Positions 46,500 to 58,199 of a DNA stretch of 64,000 nucleotides are shown here, piece by piece. Both the position numbers and the translations under genes were made by a program. The notes beneath the pieces were generated by a model. It was not told the origin of the DNA. It made no database searches and saw only the letters and a list, made by a program, of their open reading frames with translations. This stretch comes from Hermatobates lingyangjiaoensis. Lineage: Eukaryota; Arthropoda; Insecta; Hemiptera; Hermatobatidae. The DNA lies in assembly GCA_026182355.1 (NCBI GenBank), contig JAPFBL010000104.1, positions 3,155,501 to 3,219,500 on the forward strand. The letters are read 5' to 3'. Each line of letters starts with the position of its first letter. The first letter of the stretch is position 1.

Positions 46500-48180
46500 A
46501 ATATATGTAAAATGTGAAATTCAGTACAGAAAACAATCAAAATATAAACTAAAAAGAATTGCATACCTGCCTTATTAAGGTACCTGAATTAGGTATCTCC
46601 GTAAAGAGACTTAGTGCTTCATCCCCTATTCTAATCACGAGTAAATACCAAACAGTAAATGCTTGCATAGCTCTTGAGTTGAAGCATAATCTAATATGTT
46701 CTCGCTTTGTGTTATTGTTAGTTAAGTTTTCATAGCAATGAAAATAAAGGCTTTAATCTTTTATAAATATAAATTAATGTAATATATCTAAATTTTACAA
46801 GTACTTCCTTTTTAAAATAACAACGTTCAGTTTTAGTTAGAAATGGTTTTAAATATGCCTACTGGTAGATAACTTCATAAAAAAAATTTATGATTGACAA
46901 GCAAAAAGTAAATTAAAATAAAGTAACATAACCTTTTTTTAAATTATGACATTTGTTTCAAACTGTTTTTTCCTCATTAGCCACTTCAAGTAAAAGATCT
47001 GATTCACCTACAAAGGATCTTTATGAATAAAGGGTCCAAACGTACATGAGCTCAAAGGTTGTTGAATATGTTTAAAATAATTTAGCTTTTTGATATGATT
47101 ATACACTCTGGGTAGGGTGTACTCAAGACTTCCATTGCTTCACTTAAGACAACACTTATAAAAGGCAACACTCAGTTTTGACAAAGATTGGAGGTTGAAT
47201 TAGGTGATTCCTAACGAGGTATAATTGTGCATTATTCCTGCCCTAAAATTTTCTGATTGAGGATCTACGAACATATTTGAAGTCAAACTACAGCTATTCA
47301 TTTTTGATTCAGAATAACAGATAAAATTTACAGTTTGTTACAAGATGTATTTTCTCACAAATTTGCATGTGTTACAAAAAAATACAGGAAAAAGATTTTA
47401 TTTTTCCCTTAATATATGGAGCGAAGAAAGGTTAAAAGATTGAGTCAATTTATAACTCATTTATAGGAAAGATTTTCAAAATGGGACGACAGTGAAATCA
47501 TTTAGACCGTGTTAAATGTATAGTGTGGTCAGGTCTGTTAAAACGCTGCACAAACATGTTTACTGTTTGTGGCATCTCATTTAATGTAATCTAACGGAAA
47601 TTTAAACTACCCTCTCTAGTGATTAAGAGCTGTTTGAAGTTATTCTACTGCTTACTGTAAACTTTTATTGCCTTTTATAGAAAAACTGGTTTTCAGAGTG
47701 TGTAAACAGACTCTGTTAGTTAGATTACTTTATCCAACTTAATTCATCTGAAATTGTTTAAAGCCAATTCTCATTGTTTAATTATTCAATAGTGTTTACT
47801 ATTTATATTTGAGCATCTGTTTTACTTGAAAACAATCTTTTTGCACAAGCATAGAATTTCAACGGAATTGTTAGGCATTTTTTAATTAACGCTCTTTTTA
47901 GATTATAGAAGCCATTTCACAAAGTTAATTTTATACTGCAAGTTCTATTTTCTTTATTGGAGTTGTCTGAGATTAGATGGTAAATAGATATAATAAAAAT
48001 GTGGAATAGTTTGTCATCACAAATTCAATCATAACCATTAAACTGGCAAATATATTTTTTAATTTATTAATTGTCCTGTTCAAGATTAACTTTTTTCTTA
48101 TAATGAATGAAAATTAATAGTATTTTGTCCATTCATAAGAAAGTACTAGTTATAATATGGAAGAGGAATTTTTATCCCTC
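46500..48180. other. Unassigned AT-rich DNA
   Basis: No gene recognised. The 46975-47260 region is slightly less AT-rich. Confidence 0.4.
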
Positions 48181-48188
48181 TTGATGGG

Positions 48189-48413
48189 TCAGTGAAAAGA
48201 AAAGCGTCTCGCATCTGATAGCATACGACAGAGTTCTTTATCTTTCGGCGATAAGACGGAAGCGTTCAACTGTAACAGTGCTCTCCTTGTCATGGGCTGT
48301 TTCAATATTTTCTTTAAATCTCTGAAATAAAAGGACCTTTTCGGTAGTACCTTAACTTCTATATATTCACATCCTCCATTTAACCAGGTATCTATATTTA
48401 TAGTTGGAAGCAA
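48189..48413 (-). CDS. Hypothetical 74-codon frame
   Basis: The frame MLPTINIDTWLNGGCEYIEV has unusually protein-like composition (few low-complexity runs, a C-terminal segment LSPKDKELCRMLSDARRFSF) compared with other open frames here. There is no recognised domain, no clear splice sites and no neighbouring exon. It borders a family X copy and may be an exon or a TE gene fragment. Confidence 0.2.
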   Translation of the reverse strand: MLPTINIDTWLNGGCEYIEVKVLPKRSFYFRDLKKILKQPMTRRALLQLNASVLSPKDKELCRMLSDARRFSFH

Positions 48414-49080
48414 TTATGCATGATGAAAAAGTCACTTTTTTTGCCAAAATGTGTTTTTGAATATTTTTTTTCTCTTAGGCTGCTAACTCTAGAGTCTTGT
48501 AAATATGATATTATAATGTAAGCCAGTACTCTTCAAACTTTTGTCATCGCGACCCACTTTGCATTTCATAATTCTTTTGCAATCTCTAGGGACTAAAATA
48601 AAAATTTAGTAAGATTTATTACTACAGAAATTAAGTAGGTGAAAAACAAAAAAAGGGGCATTACTATTAGTCAGACGGATGGGCTAGCATATTCTCGCAC
48701 ATAGATCGAATCTTGTTTCGATTTTGGTGTTGGCGGGTTTCAGTAATGTTTCCATATCAAAATTTATCTAACATAAGTATAACATAATTAATAGAAGTCA
48801 TGTGAAATGGATATTCCCATGTTTAAAATTTTCTTCCCTCTAAGGAGGGGGACGACCAAATCCTCAAGGATCAAGGTAGTCATTAAACTGTCAGCTTGTA
48901 GGTGCTGGTCAGACAATTGTTTAAAATGTTTACATATCAATACATTCATAATGTATTTGAAGCATCTCGCAAACCCCATTGTACCCTATCACGACCCACC
49001 TGTGGGGGTTGGGACCCCCAGTCTGAAGAGCCCTGGTGTAAGCGACAAATGCAACAAATTAAAAAAAAAAGTGGTTTTTG
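48400..49080 (+). mobile_element. Family X repeat, copy 4, split by a hAT insertion
   Basis: GCATGATGAAAAAGTCACTT then TTTTTGCCAAAA (48418-48450) and CTCTAGAGTCTTG (48486) match the copy at 61449-61540. The text breaks at 48523 and resumes at 49036 with GTAAGCGACAAATGCAACAAA, matching GTTACAAATGGAACAAAC at 61558. The interrupting 512 bp is the hAT element listed separately. Confidence 0.65.
48524..49035. mobile_element. Non-autonomous hAT element with 8-bp target duplication
   Basis: The ends are CAGTACTCTTCAAACT on the left and, as reverse complement, CAGGGCTCTTCAGACT on the right (13 of 16 match). The flanking 8-mers are ATGTAAGC (48516-48523) and GTGTAAGC (49036-49043), 7/8 identical, as expected for an aged hAT target duplication. 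Sub-terminal GCGACCCAC and its partner GTGGGTCGTG extend the inverted repeat. No transposase is encoded. Confidence 0.85.
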
Positions 49081-49239
49081 CCAGCTGGGTATAAAAACAA
49101 CAATGTTGGTACTACCGGAAATGAAAGAACTGACTACACTACACTACTTCAAAATCATAAGTCTAGATGGATGTTATAAGATTCAGGAAACAATTGAAGA
49201 ATACATAAACAGTCTTGTCAACAAATAAGTGTATTCTGT

Positions 49240-50240
49240 TGCGTAATATATCTGATTCGCGTTCAGTTTAACTATAGTCATGGTTACACTTTCATACTTT
49301 TGCAATAAAAGTTTGAAATCAGGCCATATGAAATCAACATTAATAACTAGTAAAGAATCTTACGCTTTGTGCGCTTTAAAAAAATATGAGTAACTATAAT
49401 AACTGCAACTGAACTATTTCTTGCATCGACAATATAATTGACGTATGTCGTTGTTTTATAATAAAATTTTGCTAAATTTAAATGTTTTGAGACCAAGTAC
49501 AGTCAGATGATTTGGTGAACATTAAATGCTTTAGTGTTTGAATATTGACTATATACCTGGATATTTTTAAGTGGGAGATTGAACATATTCTTCAATTTTT
49601 ATTAGCAATGAAGTTTAATTCAATAAATGAATCTGAATTGTAGGAGAGAATATAAAGCCGTCCATATAGATCAAATAGAAGTAAGCTATACTTTAAACAT
49701 TCCTAGTTTTTAACTAGGAATGAGATTTGCCCTTAAATAAAACGAACGTAAATGAAAATAAGTCAAAAGATTCTTTTGAAAACTAGGACGTAAAGGAAGG
49801 ATTAGCGTAACTGTCGAAAAAATTATAATCACTACGTATTTGAGTGGTTTTTACAGGCTATACCTAAATATTTTTAAACTTTTAATTATTTCTGACTCAG
49901 ATAAGATTAGACTTTACTAAAGGCTGGAGTTTTTGAAACGTCTCAAAAATACAGGGTAGACAAAATTAGACACGTTTCAATTATTTGACAAAGTTTTAAA
50001 ATATTTCATAAATAACAGTTTTGTTTAATTATACTTTTGTTGACTGAAAATGTTATTATTGGTCTTAAATGTTATGAGTTTTACCTGTGGTGCTTTAATT
50101 AATTGCACATCATTTATAATTAATGTAGTTTGCTAAGAACATGTATGAAACTGAAACGGAGGGTAATTATACTTTATTTACTTTAAAAGATAGGAGTACT
50201 CCTTTAGTTTTAATTAAAAAAATAATAGTGGTGAAGCAGT
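49240..50240. other. Unassigned AT-rich DNA
   Basis: No supportable feature. Confidence 0.4.
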
Positions 50241-50249
50241 TATTATTAG

Positions 50250-50570
50250 TTTATAGAGGAACTCAGCAGGTCGTGGAACTTCAGCTCAGAGAAGTGTAGT
50301 GAAGGGATGTGTTAAGGGGACACTTTAAGGGCCAATACTAAAGGCAAGTTAAAAACCAGAGCCCTTCAGCTAACTTTACCTGTTCAACGAGCCCTACTCT
50401 CAACTTGAAGGGCAACTTTATCTAACAACCATCTGGGCGTGCGATAAACACAGTATTATAACTCTGTCCGAACTAATCCAACCTCGGCCTAACCTTTACT
50501 AAGGTAATCCAATAACAGGCATGTCTCGCCCTGGCCGTCATTCTTCACTTTCTGCAGAGCACAAAAGAAT
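50250..50570. other. Less AT-rich island, candidate conserved non-coding element
   Basis: Base composition is close to balanced over about 320 bp (GGGCAACTTTATCTAACAAC, CCAACCTCGGCCTAACC) in otherwise very AT-rich DNA. There is no long open frame on either strand and no partner copy in the window. Confidence 0.3.
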
Positions 50571-50869
50571 ATGTTAAGAAACACTTAAATTGGCATATAT
50601 CTGAAATAGTTTTTATACTATGCTTTATTTTTAACTAATTTTCAGTAACATATTACTTGAATTTAGAATGGATAGCTAAGTGTAATGCCTCGTATTAATT
50701 AATCAATCCTGAATAAATATAAATAAATTGTTCAAGTTTTCCAAATTCTTGAAATCAAATTAAAATGTAAATGAATATTCTAACTTTTTAATGATGAACT
50801 TAAATAAACTATATTGTATATTAGGTCTGGTTAGATTATGTTGCAGTGGATGTACACGAGAAATTACAA

Positions 50870-51120
50870 ATAGGCCGAAGATTGGCCCTTCGTGATACCA
50901 TATGATGAACATTCTATATTGGGAATTCTAAATTTTGTCTAGCTCAAGTGTATTTAGAGTAGGAATCTTTAACGAGTACTTGCTACCGTGTAAGCTTGGA
51001 ACCAACAGATTTACTTCTTCTCCGAGGGAAGAGGTGTTCATATTTTTCACACTTCCGACATGAATAAATCAAACGAAGGAATGGGTATCGAACCCAGGAT
51101 CGACTAGTCCAAAGGCAGAA
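50870..51120 (-). mobile_element. tRNA-derived SINE, copy 3 (decayed)
   Basis: On the minus strand a B-box-like CCTGGGTTCGATACCC (complement of 51084-51099) is followed by the central domain in decayed form (complement of AAGCTTGGAACCAACAG and TCTCCGAGGG, 50992-51033), in the same order as copies 1 and 2. The A-box region is degraded and merges into the (AG)n array at 51137. Confidence 0.6.
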
Positions 51121-51129
51121 GAGAGAGTT

Positions 51130-51136
<7 letters not shown>

Positions 51137-51203
<67 letters not shown>
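51137..51203. repeat. (AG)n microsatellite
   Basis: A nearly pure 67-bp AG array, immediately outside the 5' (head) side of SINE copy 3. Confidence 0.97.
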
Positions 51204-51205
<2 letters not shown>

Positions 51206-51209
51206 AAAA

Positions 51210-52910
51210 GAAAAGATAATATTTAGTGATGGAAAATCAATATAGGGATGAATATACAGACAGGGAAAAGAAAATACAAACACTGTTAGAACAAAAAAAT
51301 TACTTAATGTATGTTGAAAAATGTCAATGTAAATAAAGATGTGAGAGCTTCAAAAAGAGATAAACTGAATGTAAGGCAGACATTATTTGAAGATACAAAG
51401 TGAGGTAGATAGAAAGACACTTTATTGGAAGTTATGAAGAAGAGAAAGACATTAGTGTAAGAAGGTTGACGAGACATGTGCTAAACAAGCACCCCGGCAT
51501 TGAGGTAATACAGCCGGTGTTTGTCAAGAGAGAAAGATACTGTGATCAGTAAAGTCCTTTCTCTAGTCATATCGATTGTCCTGCCTCGACAAACAATGAT
51601 GGATTATCACCCACACTTCACTCTCCTTCAGCTTGCTGCGTCTCCCACTTTCTTTCAAATATCGATTAAACAACAAAAGATAAAAGATAGAAATAAAAAA
51701 AACTTATTTATAATACTTTTTTTTAAAATAATGCCTTGAAGAAAGACAAATAAAGAAAAAAAAATTAAAGATTTGGTAAATTTCGTTTAATCTCATCATT
51801 ACTGAAATGAGACTTGCCAACTTTGTCCCAAAACCATGAAAACTTTGCCGACTTTTCATCAAGAATTATTAAAAATGGAAGAAAATTCATTTATTCATGA
51901 CTGTCACTGAGCCCGAGAGATCTAAAATCCATCCTTTATTAAATCTGTGTCAACATCTTCCAAGTTTCCATCAGTTCTTGGTCTAATTACTAAGAGATCA
52001 TTATAGAAACTAATTTCATAATGTTATAAATGTTTGGCGTTTACAGCTCACTCTACTTCTCACTTAAGAGCACATTTGAAATGTTTACTTTCACTTGACA
52101 AATATTCACTAGAGACTGTGACGAACTGAAAGTAGTACATCCTTACATAGACACTAGTAGTAAACTGCAAAACAAAAAAGTTAACTAAGTGTTAAGCACT
52201 GCGTAAACAAAATGTTAGCAAGAATGACTGAATAATTCATAATAATTTTTATTCATTAAAATTATCGTTATTCATTACTCAGATTCATTATTTTTATTTT
52301 ATAAATTAAAATTTTAGCAATTCAAACGTATACTATTAGTAAAGTAGAACAATTGGATGAATTACGAATATTTTTTACAATTTCGTAAGATTATTACATT
52401 ACCAGAATACCGGACTGACTTAGCATGATTCAACAAGAAATAAGAATAACTACAACACTAATTGTAAGGTTTTTTTGTTTAAAATACTAAAGGAACTTTA
52501 AAATACTAGTTTTTTTTTAGTAAAATATATTTGATTGTAATTATACTGTTTTGTAATGATTGTATATGTATATCTTAATTATTGACTGTAGTTATAAAAT
52601 GAATTTATACACTTTTGTTTACAATATACTTTAAAATATAAGCTTTCAAATCAAATGCTAAACTTTATTTTTCTTGAAGAGAAACATTTGTTTGAATAAA
52701 TGTTTGGTTTGAAAAATAAATGAAATTTGTTATTTTAAGTTAATGAAGTATTGTAAGAACATATTTGAGAAAATGTTTTTATTTACAATAGTAGGAAGGT
52801 GAATTATACTTTTAAACTACACTTGTAATGAAAGAAATAAAGTATTTATACAGTTCTGTTATAAGAAAGCGAATAAAGAATATCGATGATTGGAATTAAA
52901 GTCATTAAGT
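51210..52910. other. Unassigned AT-rich DNA
   Basis: No gene recognised. A 72-codon frame at 51521-51739 ends in low-complexity lysine-rich sequence and is not convincing. Confidence 0.4.
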
Positions 52911-52919
52911 TAATTATGA

Positions 52920-53730
52920 TGTGAGCTTTGTTGGTGCTTGATGGTATGGGTTGTGTCTTAAGCTGACATAGCGTCCTGGATCAGTACTGAGGTGACCGTA
53001 ACGATCACTCCTGTCATGAGAAGCGCGAGTCTCTTCTGAAGGGAATTGTTCCGCTCTAGGTGCTGTGAGTGGGCACTAATCGACTTGGCTAGAGTAGGAG
53101 AGGTAGACTGTTTCACCTGGAGACTTGGAGTTTATTTGAATACCAAAAAGGCGATTATTTTATAGAAAGCAGTCATGAAGCATGAAAGTGGACACTTGTC
53201 ACATGCTGGTCTTCCGATTTGCTTGAATCAGTGTCTGAAATCACAGAAGTAATACAGCTGTGGCCAAATAAACCAATGACAGAGATCAAAAAAGCTGTAT
53301 AAATAAATAGTAGTTAATTTAAAGTAAAACTGAGTGTAGAGTGCTTCATTATATTTGTGTCGGACACTATTCTGTTTTGGCGATAATTGTAATGTATTAA
53401 TTTAGTAACACGTTCAAGTAAAACAAAATCTTTTTATATTTATTAATATAGAATTTGATAACTTATCAAGAAGTTGGGTCTAAATTCTAGTAAAGACAAA
53501 TTGGAATTAAATCATAAAGGAATACTCTATTAAAGGCCAAGTGGCCAGCCTACCCTGCGCACTCCTTTTCAACTTGGATTAATTACCCTGAACACGTTAT
53601 CGCTTAAGCCCCAATCATTCAACAACTTTGTAAATTAATGTTTCTCGCCACCAGAGGGTCTTTTAACGAACTCCAAGTCAATTTATTTCCTTTAAGCAGT
53701 CATTTATCCAAATTCAGTTTATCTTATGAT
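52920..53730. other. Two less AT-rich islands, one with a CTCF-like site
   Basis: Islands at 52920-53130 and 53525-53720 stand out by base composition. The second contains CCACCAGAGGGTC (53648-53660), close to the animal CTCF core. Neither has a long open frame. They may be conserved non-coding elements, which would need comparison with related genomes to show. Confidence 0.25.
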
Positions 53731-54214
53731 GTTGTATAACTAAGTTACATTAATCCATCCATTTTGGAAGGGTTTGAAGAAGAAGAGAGTAACAACAAGC
53801 TTTTAATCTTGGATGAAATTTAATGGGAACAGTCAAGTTGTGATGTTAAAAGCATGAGTCAGGAGATATTGCATGCAACTAACTTGACTCACAAAGACGA
53901 GGTAATTTAAACATAGAAGTAGCATAGTTTAAATGGTAAATATATATTTAATTTGAACCTGATTGAAAAGCTTGTGATGCTATATACAGAATAAGTAGAA
54001 GTTTCGATCGATAGCATTTCTAAAGTATACAACTAGCACTCAAGGCAGATGTAGATTTCACTTAGCGATTCAATACCTGTTAACCTAACCCAGACACAAA
54101 CTAAATACAGCAGAATCAGAACTATTACATTTTAATACATTATATAATATCTTATATTATATATAAGTGTCTATGTAAAACCTTTATATATAAACTAACT
54201 TCATTAATGACTTA

Positions 54215-54270
54215 GATACTTGAAACTGATGTTTTGCCAAAAATTATTCGGCATTCTCAAGGTTAAACAA
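54215..54270 (-). other. Decayed PLE terminus
   Basis: On the minus strand CTTGAGAATGCCGAA, a GCC/GGC hairpin and CAAAACATCAGTTTC have the PLE terminal layout (core, hairpin, GAAAC-like), with CTGANGA and GAAA both mutated. Low confidence. Confidence 0.3.
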
Positions 54271-54279
54271 AAACAATTT

Positions 54280-54880
54280 ATTGGGAATTGGTGATAATAT
54301 AAGCATCTCTAAAAAAAAATATATCTACAGAATATCAAATACCAGAAAACAAATACACAATAAGGAACAGCACAAAAAAAGAAAAAGGAAACCCAAATGT
54401 ACAGTGTTATTGTTTTTATGAATATATGTATTTATAGGATTATTACTTTTATTACTATTGTGGGTAAAAATATTTTAAAAGATTGGCTATATTACAATAA
54501 CCCTGAGAGAATACCTCCACAGAATAACCACGAACAGAAACAAAAAACACAATAAACAACAATGAAAAAAGAAAAAATGATATCTACTAATCTACTATGT
54601 CATTCCATTATAGAAGGAAGTAATTTTTACCTCAATAATAGAAATAATAATAATGAGAATAATTTGAAAAATGATCCTTCCATAAGGCAATAACATAGTA
54701 CATTTACTATTCTAGAGTATTGAAATTTTGAACTTACTTTTGAAACTACAATAGCAAAAAATGAAAAATACCATCCAAATTTTCAAAAGAACACATAGAA
54801 ATGAAATAACTGAGGCAGATTGATGAGACTAATGCAAAAGTCACTCTGAAAGATTTAGAAGACGCACCTACTAGTCTTGT
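54280..54880. other. Unassigned A-rich DNA
   Basis: Nothing supportable. Confidence 0.4.
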
Positions 54881-54889
54881 GTGGGTGGT

Positions 54890-55876
54890 TGATCTGCTCC
54901 TGGGCTTAACCTCAGTCGTTAATTCATCTTTTAAATTATTTTAGTTTTTTTTACTTACTAATTTTTTATTTTTTATTTCTGTTTTTGTTTTTAGTTTTGT
55001 TTTTCACAAGTTGTTAATAGTTTTTAATTTTATTTTAAAGTTCAATATTTCTATTCATTTTGTCTTTATTTGACTTTTATTTCTTTATCTTTCCTGTCTC
55101 CCCTCCCTCCGAAAGTTCGCTACACTGTTTAAGTGCTTCTTTTTGAACACAAGCCAGTCGCTATCAGCCTTTGGAGCGATTCACATCTATTCCTGACGTC
55201 GAGGGCATCAAAATATAGTAGTTAGTTCCAATGATTTCATTTCTAAGTGTTCTTTTGGAAATTCTAGTTTGTTGAGTTAGAAAAATCATTTCATGTAATT
55301 GTATATATATATATATTTATTTCATTAAATTGCTTGCCTATCTTTATCCTCTCGTATTTCCTCGATACTTTTTCTAATCTTCTTATTAAAGACTTCCATT
55401 GACAGGAATTCACATTGAATTGGTGAGCATAAACAAGCTCATCAAAAGATTTGCTTTTAAAGTTCATCAATATTTATATTTACTGATAACTACAATAGCA
55501 AATCTTTTGGTGAGCTTGTTTATGCTCTTCCCTGTCAATGGAAGTCTTTAATAAGAAGATTAGAAAAAGTATCGAGGAAATACGAGATGATAATTCAATA
55601 TCTTTTGTTTACTTACTTCTTTTTATTCTTTTTGGGTATTTTACTCGTGCTAATAGTTTTTGTTTTCATTTGTTATAATTTATTTTGATTTATTTCTTTT
55701 TCTACCCTTGCCTCCCATCCCTCCGTAAGTTGGCTACACTGTTTGGGTTTCTTCAAGACCACAGGCCAGTCGTAGTTTGCCTGTGGAGGGACTCTCGTTT
55801 CTGTCCTCTACATGGCGGGCCAACGAAATATAGTAGTGAGTTTCTGTTTCATTTCTGTGTGTTCTTTATGTCAACG

Positions 55877-55920
<44 letters not shown>
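54890..55920. mobile_element. PLE-like termini around a nested inverted repeat, ending in (TA)n
   Basis: Two related segments (55095-55250 and 55705-55880) share CCCTCC, GCTACACTGTTT, CCAGTCG and ATATAGTAGT in order, like two diverged terminal repeats. Between them lies a nested inverted repeat: outer arms 55350-55406 with 55531-55591, inner arms 55425-55454 with 55498-55527. The plus-strand text around the outer right arm could encode MEVFNKKIRKSIEEIR, reminiscent of a PLE N-terminal start. (TA)n arrays lie at 55297-55314 and 55882-55919. Confidence 0.5.
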
Positions 55921-56066
55921 AACTTATTATTATTAGATTTTGTTTTGTTTTGTATTACTAATAGATTCTGTTTGTTTTGAATGAGCTAGTCTTAAAACTT
56001 TTATGATAGATACACCCTTTTCGTATTACAACTCATTTCGTCCAATACTTTGCCAGAGACCGCTGT

Positions 56067-56203
56067 AAAATATTTCACGACCCTTTTCCATTTCCCCAAA
56101 TCCAGTATCAGTCATTTTGCAATTCACTCGTCCTTCCTGTTCCGTCCAAGTCAACAAGCTTAGACGGAATGATATAAAACCCTCAGAACTCTCTGATGGA
56201 TAC
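56067..56203 (+). repeat. 135-bp direct repeat, left copy
   Basis: It matches 56500-56636 at a 433-bp offset with about one difference per 12 bases, including ATTCACTCGTCCTTCCTGTT and AAGTCAACAAGCTTAGA. No coding frame. It could be a terminal repeat of a small element of about 570 bp, or two interspersed copies. Confidence 0.85.
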
Positions 56204-56499
56204 GCTTCGTATTGTGTGATTCAATAAATAAGAAAAATATCGTGCAGTTTTTCTATCATTCTGTAAAATTTAAATGAATGTTGTTTCTATCCAGCCTTTA
56301 GCTTACATTATCTCTTAAAGTGTCAACCTTGTATAAAAGCTTATTTACGGAGACTTGGTGTTTCTTAATACTACACCAATTAACAATTGGACAGTTTTAT
56401 TAAATTGAATGAAAGATTGGAAGAAAAAAAAATTAATAAATTGCAGAGCTGCTATTTATTTTAATTATTATAAAAAATTAAAATTTGTATGAAAAAATT

Positions 56500-56636
56500 A
56501 AAATATTTCATGACCCTTTTTCATTTCCCTAAATCCAGTGTCAGTCATTTTACAATTCACTCGTCCTTCCTGTTCCGTCCAAGTCAACAAGCTTAGAAGG
56601 AATAATATAAAACCCTCAAAAGTCTCTGAGGGTTTA
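56500..56636 (+). repeat. 135-bp direct repeat, right copy
   Basis: Partner of 56067-56203. It ends with AAACCCTCA...TCTCTGAGGGTTTATT, in which AAACCCTCA and TGAGGGTTT are inverted (a small hairpin). The left copy has lost this pairing (TCTCTGATGG). Confidence 0.85.
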
Positions 56637-56685
56637 TTAGAGAGTTCTTATATATTGAATATATAGATATTCTTATATATTGAAT

Positions 56686-56946
56686 ATAGTTCAATATAGA
56701 CAAATAAACATAGAGAAATCAATAGAACACACTTACAGTCTCAAATTTTCGGTTTGAACCGTCGTCAGGAGAGATAAAGAGGGAAACCAAGCGCACTGGT
56801 TCAGAGACGGTTGGTCTCCAACCTTCTCTGAACCAGTGCGCTTGGTTTCCCTCTCTTATCTCTCCTGACGACGGTTCAAACCGAAAATTAGAGACTGTAA
56901 CTGTGTTCTTTTGATTTCTCTATGTTTATTTGTCTATATTGAAGTA
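56686..56946. mobile_element. PLE palindrome (about 125-bp arms), same family as 17.2-18.0 kb
   Basis: Arms 56686-56811 and 56821-56946 are near-perfect reverse complements with a very short centre. The plus strand of the right arm has CTGACGA (56865-56871), one extra base, GGTT/AACC hairpin, GAAA and ATTAGAGACTGTAA, as at 17951-17990. The text upstream and downstream (TATTTGTCCGTTTTGGATCG) is also shared. The copy lacks the 305-bp spacer of the 17 kb pair, so the inversion point differs. Confidence 0.8.
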
Positions 56947-57009
56947 TATTTGTCCGTTTTGGATCGTATTTTCAACAAAAAAGTGTATATATATAATATT
57001 ATTCAAAAT

Positions 57010-57120
57010 ATATATATAGTTTGAGAGTTATAATACGGTTCACAGTAATTTAAAAATTCATATTTACGGTCACTAATTAATGACTAAATTGTCATCAGGA
57101 GAACAAAAGAGTTGTAAAAA
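57010..57120 (-). other. PLE-like terminus
   Basis: On the minus strand CTCCTGATGACAATTTAGTC is followed by GTGACCGTAAATATGAA, a CTGANGA-type start with the GAAA decayed to GTAAA. It follows a short TATA run at 57010-57017. Confidence 0.35.
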
Positions 57121-58037
57121 CTAGTAATTTTATTTACTTAATAATGATGAGAGGTGTTGAATAAAATATAGTTTGTTTAATGTGCATGAAAGTCAGCTTT
57201 TTTAGTAATTTTCTTTAGGTTTTCTTCCAGTTTTAAATATATTTTACTTATCATTACCACACAAAAAGTAACACAAATGGAAAATGAAAAACAAACGCAC
57301 TTGAAATGTTTCAACCATTTACGTCATTGATAAAAGGCAACAAGTAAAAAAAGGATGATGAAGAATAAACTTGTGCGGGTCTTTGACAACGAATCTGAAG
57401 TTTCTGGCACAAAACAAATTGCAACGAGAATATGGAAGAGTGTATGCTGAAAAGAGCAGCAAGAAAGCAAGAAATCATAATAATAATCTCAAAACAATAT
57501 CTCTGTAAAAAAGTCTCCGTTATCACTAGTTTTAAAGTGTCTATGATCGGATTTCGTCCGTTTGAAAGTTACTTCACATGTCAGCTGCTGAAATGGTCAA
57601 AATATTGCAAGTGAGTTTGTTTTTCATTTTTTGTTGGTATTATATTGTGTATGTTAATTATGTTTGTTTATTTGTTAGTTTTCATTTTAATATGTTCATA
57701 CTCATGTAATGACAGTTAACCGAAAAGAAAGATTAATAAGAAAACCCAAGTATTTTTACAGTGAGTCAGATAGGACCTTGATGTTTTCATTTTATGTGTG
57801 ATTGATTAAGAAGAGGAACACAATCTTATTAAATTCCTATACTGCAGTCCATACGTCGATTTAATCTAGTATGTATATGAATGTATAGTTATATATGAAT
57901 TCATATATAACAGTTCAATTGAACTGTATTTGTCCATTTCTGATCGTAAATTCATATATAACTTCATAAATTTTATGAATAACTTCGTAAATTCATAAAT
58001 AATATATAAATACGCGCTCAAAATCGGAGAAGAGTTC

Positions 58038-58178
58038 AGTCAAATTTTTGGGTAAGCTGTCTTCAGGAGAAAGAGAAATGGAGACCAAACACGCTGTAAA
58101 CGCAACGGCCATTGAGTCTACAATGTTCTTGGTCTCCCTTTCTCTTTTCTTCTGAAGACGGATTACCCGAAAATTTGA
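58038..58178. mobile_element. PLE-like palindrome (50-bp arms)
   Basis: Arms 58038-58087 and 58129-58178 are imperfect reverse complements. The right arm carries CTGAAGA (58152-58158), one extra base, a short GG/CC hairpin and GAAAATTTGAA. Related in layout to the 56.7 kb and 17 kb palindromes but a separate family (TTGGTCTCCCTTTCTC shared, flanks differ). Confidence 0.6.
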
Positions 58179-58199
58179 ATTTGTAGGTATGTTTCTTTA

